DNA of 64,000 nt from Sipunculus nudus. Lineage: Eukaryota > Annelida > Sipuncula > Golfingiida > Sipunculidae. Below the pieces are notes generated by a model, which saw nothing but the letters and a program-made list of their open reading frames with translations, was not told where the DNA came from and ran no database searches. Positions within the stretch are counted from its first letter, which is position 1; each line of letters begins with the position of its first letter. The DNA is taken from contig CM049309.1 of assembly GCA_026874595.1 (NCBI GenBank), positions 18,118,576 through 18,182,575 of the forward strand, in the 5' to 3' direction. The position numbers and the translations under genes are program-made. Shown one piece after another: positions 1 to 13,300 of the stretch.

Positions 1-18
1 TTTTATTTTTCCCCACAG

Positions 19-51
19 ACAAGTCCTGATATAACTTTCTCTTGGGAAACT
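19..51 (+). CDS. DOT1L: Possible small DOT1L exon near the end of the catalytic domain
   Basis: A strong pyrimidine tract and CAG acceptor end at position 18, and a GTATGT donor follows at 52. The 33 bases between are open in only one frame and read T-S-P-D-I-T-F-S-W-E-T, which resembles the SP...SVSW stretch near the end of the DOT1 catalytic domain. Its phase does not obviously join the next proposed exon (start about 1200), so an extra exon or another start would be needed. Confidence 0.33.
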
Positions 52-619
52 GTATGTTAACATAAGTGTACTATGTTAGGGTTCTCTTGTATATGTGGAA
101 AACAATGATCAGGTGTTTATAAATATCTCTAAAGTTTTTTTTTTAATTCTGAATTTCTGTTTGCAGTGTATCATCACTGTCAGACCAAAATTATTTTTCT
201 GAAGACTGTCCATAGCAGTTTCCAGACACATTAATATCACCATTATGAAATAAATCTTAACCATTCAATTTATACAGCCTTGTGTATGCTAGAAAGTTTA
301 AAAAGATCTATCCATTTAACCCACTCCTCCCCATTACAAATCTTTGAATGCCTGGTATCACAAAAAAAAAACACAGCCCTGCTGCCAAACAAGTTTCAGT
401 ATATCCTGCATGGGTGAAACTTTGAATAAGCCGCATGTGTCAATAATGTGGAAATTGCTAGTGGTCGAAATTAGCTGTAAAACCATGTTTAATGAGTTGA
501 AGAAAACTGTGGAAAATATTTCATAGAATTATACCTGAAAGACTGAGCAAGAAGATTTAGTCTAGTCTTGTACACCATGCCTCAAAAGTCAAGCTCAAGG
601 CCCAAGTTATTGACACTTA

Positions 620-850
620 AGTTTGCTGCACAAGGTTAAAATTTAATGTTGTTTGCTATTTTGTGAACTGTTTTTTATATTTTTCTGTCTGCCAAGATAA
701 GAAAATTCTTTTCTAGTTAATATGACTTCTTTTGCATGTACATACATAATCATTTGTAATCAAATATGCAAATATGCAATCAGTTTGAGTATGAAAGAAA
801 ATGACCTGTCATTGATATAATTGGCACATCACTAGGAATTACAATAAAGT
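620..850. repeat. Dispersed repeat, copy 1 (related copy at 8290-8515)
   Basis: This block shares a run of matched words with 8290-8515: CTGCACAAGGTTAA, then TGTTG-TTTGCTA, then ATGAAAGAAAA-GACC, then ATTGG-ACA in the same order and spacing. The family is unknown, no ends are visible, and it sits in the DOT1L intron. Confidence 0.6.
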
Positions 851-1199
851 AAACACTTTATTGGTGTTATACTGAGGTTCAAATGTGATGGGTTCTAGTG
901 CCAGACCAATATAAATCAGCACACACAACTACTTCAGCATTAATTATCATAGATGTGACATAAGCAAAGGTATGGTGAACTCAAGAGATTACCAATAAAT
1001 CAGTTGATTATAGGTCATCCATGTAGTGTTTTGAATGGTAGCTAGTAGCAATAGTATATAGGCACTTTTTTTCTTTTTACAAAATACTACTGTTATGTAA
1101 CAATCTCGGCATTGAAGACTACTGTCCTTCAAAACCCTTTGACTAATCTTGGTTTGCTGCATACTATTTCCTGACTGTGAACAAACAAATGGAAAATAG

Positions 1200-1306
1200 A
1201 GGCAGTAGGTCCATTATACAGACATATTTTTCAGACGACAGAAACCAAAACAAAACTGATGACCAAAGTACCACAGCTGCTCAATGCCCAAAGTCAGGGC
1301 CAAGTA
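1200..1306 (+). CDS. DOT1L: DOT1L exon just after the catalytic domain (5' limit uncertain)
   Basis: The exon ends with the strong donor GTAAGT at 1307, leaving one base of a codon, which is what the next exon (2455) needs. It encodes RSIIQTYFSDDRNQNKTDDQ, similar to the R-x-I-L-E-x-Y-F-S helix at the end of the DOT1L catalytic core. The 5' limit is unclear. AG dinucleotides at 1199, 1205, 1208, 1221 and 1234 are all possible, and the frame stays open back to 1147. Confidence 0.5.
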
Positions 1307-4300
1307 GTAAGTACACATACCCTGTTGGGGTCCCTTCACACAAATTAATACCTAGTTCTAGTTACCTAGTTCACTCATTACACAGTGGTAACGTTGCATT
1401 TGTTCTAATTCCATTCAACTTACCTCTTGCTTGTACAGGTCACTTTTGCTGTATATTGCCACTGTGGCACTGGCACAATGCCAGGAATGTTCTAGCCATT
1501 GAGAGCAGGATTTTGCAGTTTTTGCCATGTTTCTGCCTATTCATATTCATTTGTTGTTTATTACATTATATCTTGTTTGAGCGGTATGGTAACCCCCTTC
1601 AAATCTTCACTTCCTGTACTTATTCTTGACATGACCAAGTTAAACTCGAGTTTAGATAGATTGAGAAAACACCAAAAGACACCAGATGTCTCATCTGTCA
1701 TCCATACTGAAATTTTGTAAATTTGTTATATAAAGAAACACCCAAAGACAGCTATAAAGAGTATTTTTTCCACTAAAATCAACTTCTATAACAATTTTGT
1801 AAAGGGCTTACTCATTTGCCCATTATGAAGTCGCTAATACAGCAAAGGTGGCTTGTGCAAGCAGTGGTTAAGAGGAATGTGATAGAACTAATGTGACTGA
1901 CCACTCTATGAGGAGTGTAGTGACTAATTTTAATATGAATTATTTTGGACAAGGAATATTCAAGATCCAGGGAACAGTGTTCTAGGAAATTCATTGAAGG
2001 ACTATGGTCTAGGGAACTTATGACTTTTTAAGTGTTGATGTAGGAAGTTTTGCCCTTCAGTTACTTACTAATGAAAATATGAAATTAATTTTAGAAAATA
2101 AGTCAATTCAACATTAATTCACATGTATTTTTAAGAATAGTTGTACATTTATTTACTGATATGGTAATATTAGAGCATACATGTGTATATATAACTCAGC
2201 TGAGCTTTCTTAAATGCAGCAATATTTTCAATTAGGTCTCTCATATCAACACACAAATTTAAAGCCTAGGTACACCTAGTGTTTGTTATGGTATTTCAAT
2301 CCATGAGTCTTATGAATATTCATTAGGTATATGCATACTTGAATGTTCCAATCAGGAGAAGCATGTGGCTCTTGCTTTTATCTGAGTCATCAGTAGGGGT
2401 TGCTTCTTAATGTGTTTGTTTACAGTTAAGTAGCTGGTTTTGTGTATTTTTCAGCAGGGAGAAGAACTAACCGTTCTAGTAAAGCCAAAGCTCTTGCCAT
2501 GGATGCTCTGGACTTTTTGCATACATCAACATTGAGAGCAACATCTCAGGAAGGTTAGTAGATACTTTTTGGGTTTGAGGATAGGGGTAGGTGTGAATTC
2601 AGATTGTGTGAAAAGAATTATATTATTATTTTCTTGCAAATATTTTGATGAAGATAAGTGTCATGTTCTAACTATAATCTACATTCCAAGGAATGCAAGC
2701 CTTTACTATATTGGCAGCCCCTGTTGAGGGATGCTCCCAAACCTGTATTTGCATTCACTTATTCAGCCCAGATTCCCAGGTTCGTTCATTCATATGTGAC
2801 TGTGCAGTTGTGAAAATTCCTTGATGTTCCTGAATCAGGATCATGTGCTAGATCCATAACAGAATCTTCAATGGCCCATTCCCAAAATGGCAAATGCCCT
2901 GGAAATTTCATAAAGTTTGGTTCATACTTAAGTGAGTTGTGTTGTAAACATATACACATACAAATGCAGATAAATGCATACCCTCCTGGCAGAGGCAGTA
3001 GATTTATATTTACACACACACATGTATACCCATATATATACACATATATTGGTCCTGAAATCTATAACCTCCCTACTAAGGACACCTCTCTATTGAGGGC
3101 AAAATGTCTGGTTCGTCAGTGATTGTAATTCGGAGTTTCTACTGTATGTATGTATGTATGCATGTATGTATATATGTATATATATATATTTACACACACT
3201 CACACACAAACACATTCATACAAACAGATTGTTTTGTAGGTGATAAAATAAGTGTCCACAAAAGACTAAGTATTCAAACAGGTACCACATGGTTTGCATT
3301 AAGCTTGGACTTGTTCATTTATGTTGATTGTTAAACTTAGGTTGTCTGATTGCCTATATTTAAGTATTGTCATTAAGCCAGTTATGTATAATAGATAACA
3401 TTATATTTAAACAGAACCATTGGAAGGAAACTTTTTGATCATGTAACAGCAAACAAAAATTTCTAGTTTCATGTAATCAAATTTAAAGCCAGCAATTCAC
3501 CTACCCTTTCTATAGAACTTGTGACATCTGACTTAATCTACGTTTATATATTAACAAACTCTAGGTAATTCTTTTTCAGAAAAATTCTTATAATTGCTTA
3601 TGTGGCAAATTGTATTTGCTTGTTGAAGTACAAGCTGTTTGTAAACACAGCAAGGATGGACAGTATTGTTCCAATCCCCATTAATTTGATTTTTTTTTCA
3701 AAAAAAATCTGTTACAAGATTTAAAACCGGTGACCTTGATCTTCAAGGTCAAATCAGAGGAAATATAACATATATTTGTTAAACCCCATAACTTTTGAAG
3801 AACTGCATATGTTTTTCTTCATATTTTATACACAATCTGTTTCAACCAAGTACTATTTATTTTTCCTAATAAATATTGGAGGAATTGGGCCAAATTGGAG
3901 GAGATGCTTATCTTTGCAAATTAAAAAATGGTACGCTATTTTTTAATTCCATCCACAGGGTGTACCTAAGTCTATCAGTGGTTGCACAGTCACTAAATTA
4001 CTACTATATGAAACTGTATCATTGATGTTGTGTTCCAGGTTGTACCGAGTCTTTCAACGACCGCACCATGACTCAGTCACTACATAACTACTGCATGACT
4101 GAGGATAAGAACTTGGCAGAAGCTGCAAGCAATTCTGCAATTCAGGCTGCTGTAGATGTCATGTTAGGTAAGTGGTCAATTTTGAGAAAAGTTTTTGTTT
4201 TGATTTTCAGTAGAATATTACTGGTTTAGCTCTCCAGTTTCACCAAAGATAATCTGCTACGATAGATAATCTGCACTCCTATTCAGAGCTACAATTTTGA

Positions 4301-7300
4301 TGGAAAAAGAATTTACCCTCTGTATAATGAGCACCCTGTTTCTGGCAAAAATCCTAGATGATGATATTGTATTTGCAATAGTGATTGGAATATTTACTGG
4401 TTTCTGAGTTAGTGAACTTTTGAGCCTGACAGTCCCATTGACACTTGCTTAAGTCTCTTTGATCTGGCACAGAAGTAGATACAAGTGACAACCATAAAAG
4501 TAAGCCAGGAAAGCTGAATGACTTGTATTCATAGCATATTGAAGCTTAACTTAACCTCTAATATGTTGGGAGTACTGTAAGCATAAGCATGTCAAGGCCG
4601 TTATCACATAACTGATTTATCTGACCATGATGCTATTAGCAGCAGAGTAAATAGAACTAAGGAAACAATCAAACCAATATTCCTAGCTTTTTTCAAGTTA
4701 TTTTGAAGTAGCTACTGTGCAATGAATCCTTTTCCTGCAAAACAAATTGCATGGTCCTGACAGTTCCCAGTGCCAGTGCATGTAGTGCCATCTACTAACT
4801 AAAAATGGTATCAAATTCAGCCTAAGGGGAGAAAGAAAATATGATACAGGATAAAATAAATGTGTAGCTTTATGGGGTCTAATATGAATTTAAAATGACT
4901 TTTGGATTAATTACCCCTCAGCCCTTAGGCTGATGGGCTCTTGTCGTCACCCAAGCTGTCCGTCCGTACGTCCGTCCGTCCGGTGTCCGTTAACTTTTAC
5001 CTTGTGAGCAGGATATCTGAAAAAGGATTCACCGTCAGAATTTTATTTCCTCAGTAAAGATGTATATCGACAAAATCTCGGTCAAGTTCGAAGATGGGTG
5101 ACCTTGACCTATTTTTCTACATTTTAGAGCTGATTATAGAAAAACACTTAGATGCTTATTACTCAGGAACCATTGGTAGATTTTCACAAAACTTGCTATG
5201 ATTATTGGGACTGATAGTCTGTACCTGCTACACAAGTTTGGTGGTGGCACCTACAATTTCTGATTTTTTATGAATTTTTATTGGATTTTTCAACTTTGGG
5301 CTTGTGAGCGGGATATCTCTAAAAAGATTCACCGTAGGAATTTTATTTTTTCGGTGAAGATGTATATTGACAAAATCTTGGTCAAGTTCAAAGATGGATG
5401 ACCTTGACCTATTTTTTTACGTTTTAGAGCTGATTATAGAAAAAACATTTAGAAGCTCATTTCTCAGGAACCATTGGGTGGATTTTCACAATACTTACTA
5501 CGATCATAGGGACTGATTGTCTGTAACTGCTGCACAAGTTTGGGGGCCCCACCTACAATTTCTGATTTTTAATGAATTTTTCTTGGATTTTTCAACTTTG
5601 GCCTTGTGAGCGGGATATCTCTAAAAGTATTCACAATAGGAATTTTATTTCTTTGGTGAAGATGTATATCGACAAAATCTCGGTCAAGTTCGAAGATGGG
5701 TGACCTTGACCTACTTTTCAAGGTCACACAGCTTATAATAGAATAAAACTTAAAAGCTTATTTTTCAGGAAGCATTTGGTGGATTGTTATGAATCATGGT
5801 ACATACCTCTCCATTTTAAATTTATAACTGAGACATGTACAGATATACATCCATGTGAGAACAGATATTTAGTACTTGTTACTGTTACCACCTTTAAACA
5901 CTGTTCTTTTGGCTGAGGGCTTTTGTCAGCTTCTGCTGATATTCTAGTTTTAGATATAGGGGTTTTGACAATAATGATACCTTTAAGGTAAGTTTGAAGA
6001 AAACTAAACCAGTTCTGCTCCTTTACTTAAAAATCCTTTATTAATTCTATTATTGCTCAAAATCGACTGACATTTTTAAAGTCATTACGCCTTCCAAATG
6101 TTGTTCAGTGAAGCATGAAAATTTATAGAAATAATGCTTCCTTATACAATACAAACCAAGGTTATTGTTTTTTCGATATTATGAAGAAATATTGTGCATT
6201 ATATTTGGAGGGATAAGGGTAAAAGTCAGTAAAGATAGCAAATAAAAATAAGGAATCCAAGAATGATTGTCATTTAGTTACTATGTTATATTTTTATGAA
6301 CTTTATTTTAGAATCTTACAAGGAAGATCTGATCCGCTTTGTTAAACACATGAGATCTTCAGCGTACAAGGAGCAGTTACAGCGTGACATTCAGAAAGAA
6401 AGGGTAATACTATGAATTTTCAGTTTATTCATATGTTATTCTTCACAAGCATGTAATTTTTGTGAACCTGTCCTGTACAAACTTACGTTGAGATTTCCTG
6501 GCTGGAATTTAAAATTAATTGTTCAGTGTTTTACTGGTCTAAGTGCACAAGTGTTTAAAATATAACTTACTGATGATATCAGTTGAAGCATTGTAACCCA
6601 GAAATGAAAAAAAAAAAACAGATACAGCTTAGAGCATTATCAGTAATGAAAAAAAGTTTACACAGAGCTAACTCTGATTTACCAACTGTGGACTCTGAAT
6701 TTTAAAATTAATCTGGTTTTCCTAATTATCTATGCTGATTTGTATATTCACCAAGATTCAGTTAGTAGAAACCGCAGAAGAAAGTGCAGCTAACATACAG
6801 CTTGAGACTGGAATCATGTTCTCTGCTCTGCCTTGACATCACCGCTTGGTGACCTCTCATGAATATTAATTAGACCTTGTGACCTTTTCATAAATATTTC
6901 TGAGAACCAATGATCTGCACTATTATGGGATGTTCATGTATTTATATTTCACCACAGGAAAGAAATAAGCTTCTGAAGGCCAAAGTGGGGATGTTGGAGA
7001 AACAGATCAGTAACTTACAGAAAGACAGCGTGGGATCTCTCAAAATGAGGCTCAGTGAAGTAAGCTTAGTGGTAATCATTAATGATGTTAGTAATGTTAG
7101 ATCATTGTGAAGACTAAAAAAAACAGTATGTGCCATATGTCACTAATGGATGACCATTGTGTTAAAATGTGGTGAATGTTTAAGTCTTGCACAATATTTT
7201 AAGCATAATTTGGTATTTGAGAATGTTGATAAAATCATTGAAAGTCCTGAATGTTTTTTTCTTAAAGGTACTGAAACATGAAGAGATGATGAGTTAATAA

Positions 7301-10300
7301 AAGTTATTTCAATGGATGATGGGAAAATACAAATTTTTTCTTAGAAGGATGAGACAACAAAAGTTAATTTTAGAGGATGTAATCATAAGTTATTTCTATA
7401 GATGATGAAATAATAACAGTTATTTCTTTGGATGATGAGATCATAAAATTTGTTTCTTTAGACAATGAAGTAATTGTTTCTTTATATGAATAGATAATAA
7501 GTTATTATTTTGATGATAAGATCATAAAAGATATTCCTTTGGATAATCAGATAATAAAGTTACTTTTTATGATGAGATAATACTATATTTCTTTAGATGA
7601 TGAAATAATAATGTTATTTTTAGAGGATGAGATAATAAAAGTTATTTCTTTGGGTGATAAGATAATAAAATGTTTTCTTTAAATGATTAGATAATAAAAA
7701 TTATTTCTTTGGATGATGAGATAATTCTATATTTCTTCAGATGATGAGATAATAAATAAAAGTTATTCCTTTGGATCAGGACTGGATATCTTTGTACTTA
7801 CAGCTGGAGATTTCTGCCAATACACCAGCTGAGTTCATGAGTAAAGTGAAGGAAATCCTGGTTCATCATCGAGAGCTGCAGCAGCACGCGCAGAAACTGC
7901 AGACGACTGTCACACAGCTCGAGCAGGAGCACCAGCGACTGGTAGGCTGGCTTTACATCCGCAAAATTTGTTTGTCAACTGCACTTTCAAACTGATACTT
8001 TGGTTAGCTTTTTGTTCATAAGGGTTTTAAATTTGTGATATTAGCAAAGGAGAAATATTGTGGAAATAAAGCTTTTGTGAAGATTCAAGAGGGAGGTGGA
8101 GGGCATAAAGTAGTGGTCGGAATTGTTTGTTAACTCATGATCGATGATTGAAAAAAAACTAACAACTGATAATCGATTATTAATTAATTTAGGTACTATT
8201 TATATTATCAGAATATTTTTTTCTGAAATGATATCTAAAATATAATATTAAGTTTATATATTAGTTTGACTGGCAAGGTAATGGTGAAGTTGTTTACACT
8301 TGTTCACTGCACAAGGTTAAGTATAAATGTTGTTCGCTACTTTTTGTTCTATCTTTCTTATTTCTTTGACTGGATTAGAACATTTATCTCTGGTTTGTAT
8401 GATTGGTAATCACATAATTGGTTTTAATCGATCATGCAAAATAACAACTAATCAAATCAATTATGAAAGAAAACGACCAATCAATAAAATCAATTAATTG
8501 GTACACCAGAAGTAGAGAGAGTATAATTATATAAGTGGGGTATTACAGACCTACACGAAGCAAATATTGTTGTAAACCAGAGAATACCTGTACCTATTAT
8601 GTAAAAAAAACTGTCATTGGAAGGGGACTTCTAAATTCACCTCCTGTGATTTATATTCCTTGTGTGCCAGTTAATCGATTATAGCAATGACTGGTCGTTT
8701 TCTATCTTAATTGATTAAATTGATTGCATTTTCACATAATTGATAAAAACAATTATGTATGCACATCACAAATAAGTCATATTATCCAAAAAAAAGATAT
8801 GCTTATTCATTCAGATATAAGAAAGACAGAAAAAGGGTTTGACTGTAGTTAATTGATGTGAGATACCAGAAAAGGCCAATGTAATATATGTGGCTATGCA
8901 TCTGATGGAAAATCAGTGTTTAATATTTTGTTAGGCTGACCAATGCAGTCTTGGCATGATCATTATTATTCCATGAATAACCAATTGTGTTTTCCTTTTA
9001 CAGATGGCTATGCATATGCAGCGAGACTCTAACTCTAATAACCTCGAAGCCAAATTGAAGTCACCCTTGCCTGTAAGTTCTGACTACCTTTGTTAGGATT
9101 GGTGCGCACTATTGATTTAGTAATACTGTGGGTAGGTTTATGTTTGTGAGGGATTTAAATACTACGAGTATTTCAAATCAAGTCATACTATAGCATTATT
9201 GAGGTCTCATACTTTATCAATTCATGTAGCATATGATTATGAAAAGAAAAATAAACTGAAAGAATAAATAATAGCATTTAATTTGTATCAGCCATAAATA
9301 AAAGGTTAATATAATGAATATTCTAGGATATATTACCTACCATTAGTGGACAAAAATTTTAACTTGATATATTTCGTTTGTATTCATCAGATCTTTAAGA
9401 TGAAAGAATATAATAATGGATATTGTACAGTAACACTACAAAACATGGAACCCTCATTAAACACTGAAAAGGTAAAAAAAATTGATTTAACCCTGCATTG
9501 ATTTGATAAATATGATTATAAAATTCTCATAAAGGAAGTAATCTGAAATATAAAGCCAAAATAAAAAAAAGGTTTGTTTCTCAGGCACTTTTTTTTAAGA
9601 AATCAATGCGGGCAGGCAATTTTTTTACTTTAAATTTGTTGGTATGTTGCGATGAAAATGTCAAATGATAAGGGAAAAGCATTAAAAAAATAACAGTTTT
9701 ATTTTGCTAAATAAGTAAAAGCACTACAAAACAAAGGAAATTGTATGGTTTTATCTTCTTGAAAATGTCGAAATTGGAAAGTTTTTATTGAAAATCAAAA
9801 TAAAAATTTTTGATGCGGGGGTTTAAAATTGATGCAGGCGGTGCCTGAGAACCATACCTTTAATTTTTTTTGGCCTAAATGTGATACTTTTAAACTAAAC
9901 ACAGACAGTTTACAACTGATAATTATTATTTAGATCACTAGTACCATATTTCCATGCTCAGGTGCCTGGGTGTTTATCTTTTTCAGACCCTGCTTTGACC
10001 TGTTGTCTCAACAAACCAGGCTTCTGTTTAAGGCTTTAGTTGATTAAAATATACATTATAAGGCTTGGCAGACTTATCATAAGGATATCTTAATTTTATT
10101 GTCCCCCGTTCTGCGGGAGCGAGGAACATTGATTTGGGTTTGTCTGTCTGTCCCTGTGTCTGTCTATCCATCCGTCAGGTTTTTCATTTCCATGTGATAA
10201 CTTTCCTAAATTTTATCTGATATCATTCAAATTTAGGTCAGTGATTGCTCTCATGCATACCTTGGTTGGCATTGGTTTTTGGAATTTTGGAATTCTCTCC

Positions 10301-13300
10301 AGCTCAAAAACAAATATATCAAATTTTGGTCCAATTTCTCAATGTGTTTTAGATTTTATGTTCACCTGCAGAAGTCTCCACATTTCATAATGCATTTTGA
10401 TCCTATTTCTCAATGTGTTTTAGATTTTTTGGTCGCCTGCAGATGTCTCCACATGTCATAGTTGATCACTTTTAAGTGTTAATGTGTCCTCAAGATTTCT
10501 CAACATGTCATAATTTTGTTTGCTAATCAAGCATGAAAGTCAACAAGTGCCCAAAATGGGGGACATTAATTCCACGAATTTGCTTGTTGATAATTATTCA
10601 CCAAACTAGGGATTGTAATTGATGTCAGTAATTCAATGGTACCATGTATCAGTTATTGTACCAATGCCAGGAACAACATATATTCAAACATTTGATTTAT
10701 TTTGGCTTAAAGAACCAACAGCATGATCCAGTTTAGTATTAACCATATTACCTGAAAGATAAATTTAATAAGGAGGTTGATGAATCACAATGGCTGACAG
10801 TTGAAACCATTTGAATGTGACCAGCACTTTGATTGAAGCCAGGATATGATGCAGTTGCTCTGGGTCTTAACACTAGATGACAATGACAAGCAAGTCAGGT
10901 AGTACTGTAAATAATAATTAGTTACAGCTATTTTTGACCACTGAGACTTTATTTTTAATGATGTATTTTTGTGTCTTGTATTGCAGAATGGCATGGATCC
11001 AGTGAGGGTGAACCAAGATTATTTAATGCAGGAGGTAGTCAACTCCCTGACACACCGCCAGAGTCTGATGGACCGGATGTGCAAACTGGAAACGGAGTTG
11101 GACGCCTTGGAACAGACCCGTCAGGATGCTAATCAGCATATCAGCATCCATGACTCTTTCACAAACAGTTTTCCCAAAGTGGAAACAACGTCTCCATGGA
11201 GTTCTGTTGCAGTTCCCAAACCACATCCTAAGCCCGAGGTCAGCAGAAACCTCGCGTCCGATTCTATCTCTCAGGAAACTATGGAAACCTTTAATGCCAG
11301 GGTGAAGAGTATTTTTACCAACGCGTTGATGGGTGAGGGTAAACCGGGGACCACGATGCCTGAAACAGCTAATTCTACCCCAATGGCAGCTATACCTAGT
11401 AGTGCTCAATGTAGCAGGACCTCAGGGAAGTTAGAGGTACATCATCGTCCCACTGAGGAAATCCAGGGGGCGCCATTTGCAGGCAGCCGTCCTCCACCCC
11501 CGCCCCCGCTTAACTTAGGCTCCTGTAGCATGCTGAACCAAGATGTGTATTCCCCTATAAGTAGACCCAGCAGCTCAAGCAGCACAGAGTCAGCAGATTC
11601 CGTCAAAATGCTTGTCCATGGCCAGAGGGTACCAACACCGAAAAGCCCGCCGATGGCGACGATGGGTTTCGGACATGTGTTTGGAGGACTGGGTACACGG
11701 TCCATGCCAGATGATATGATCTTTAGCAAGCACGCACAGCTTCCCTTTAACCCGATGATAACGAGCCTGTCACAAGGTGTTGGACCTACTGTTGCTGCCT
11801 CACATTTTCCGATTCCACCTGGATTGCAGGTTGGGATTCAGGGGCTTTTGGGATTGTCTGCAATTAATGGACTTGTTGAGGCTTTACCGCCAGAGCCTGT
11901 GCCTCAGCTAAGTAAACCGAAACCACCCAGGCGGAAGCAGTCATCAGCGGGCACTAAAAATATCAAGTCTAATAAAAATGTGAAAGATAAAGACCAGGGT
12001 AATTGCCAGTCAAAAGACGGGTTTATACCAGGGAAGGCAGGCACCTTAGCCTGCGGACCAGATGTGGACTCCCTGGTTTCCATGACAACCCAGAAACTGC
12101 CGATCTCAGCAATCTCAGACCCAGAATCAAACAAGTCCACGCCCAGTCCAGCTAAACCTGTGCTTACACAAGAGGTTGGTAAGTAGCGGGAGCAATTCCT
12201 GTCTTTTAAACTTCTGCTTAATTTGTACCTTCAGCTCACTAAGAAGGATGAGACATTCTAATGCTTGTCATTATATCATGCAGATTATCACTGATAAATC
12301 ATATAGATTATCACTGATATAGAAAATAAAAGTTATCCTCAGTAATGATTTATCATAGTGGAGTTATATTCTAAGAAATCCTTCTGAATCTCACCTTGTT
12401 ATTTGTTGTAATAATAATGTTGCTATAATTACAGTATCAATTTAGACCAATCAAATGATATACAGTCAAACCCTCTTTGTGTCATATGGGTTAATAGAAA
12501 ATCCCGCTTGTTGTCACATAAATCTGAAATCCCAAACCATTTCCTATATAAACAATGGTAAATCTGACCATTTATTATCATCGAATATTGTCATAATCCC
12601 GTTTATTGTCATGCTTGGAACCCTTGACAGTGAAACCAGTTCGCAGTTAATGTCAAATCAAACGCCGATCAAAGAGGCCAAGAGCCTGTAATCGGTCAGG
12701 TGTATCAAACGATCGCGTCTCCCACCTGTGTGCGGCAGGCAAGTGCAGTGATGCATGCGAGTCACTCCTCGTCACTTAGCTAATTAATATCTTTAGATAC
12801 CACGGTAATCCAGATCATTGCTTTCTTTGTACATTAACAAGGGCGATGTTTACGAATACATATACATAATTAACTCCTGGCCTTTGAAAGGCCGCGTTTT
12901 AAACTTCAGTCACATTTCGCCGAGATGATATAAAGCTCTAAACATTGCTTACGACTGGAAATTCCCTTAAAGGGTCAACGAAAAGCTGGAGGATTTCTGA
13001 GCACTGGAGGAGATACCCGGTCAAAAACCTCAATCGCAGCAAAACTTCAGAAAGTTGACAATGGCATGACGATGTCCGCTCCCTGAACAGTCCTATCATA
13101 AAGACGATCATGGAAGTTTAAGTTATAAATAAGATATCCGGAAAATAAGGTGCAATAGTCGGGCAAAGAATTATTTAGTAAAATAGTTTGTCACAAATAA
13201 CGTTATAACTGTGCTGCATATTTCCAGAAATTTTACCCCTTGACCCAGATGCTACGTCTCTTTCTGTTGGCAAGTCAGATTTTTGTCAGTTATTGCGGCA

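Noticed and set aside
167-225. Possible DOT1L exon reading ...SDQNYFSED after a good CAG acceptor at 166
   Set aside because: The NYFS text is tempting, but a stop follows within a few codons and no acceptable donor is present; the 1200-1306 exon explains this protein region better.
1177-1629. Single-exon gene of 150 codons
   Set aside because: Only the part up to the strong donor at 1307 looks like protein; the rest is intron read-through.
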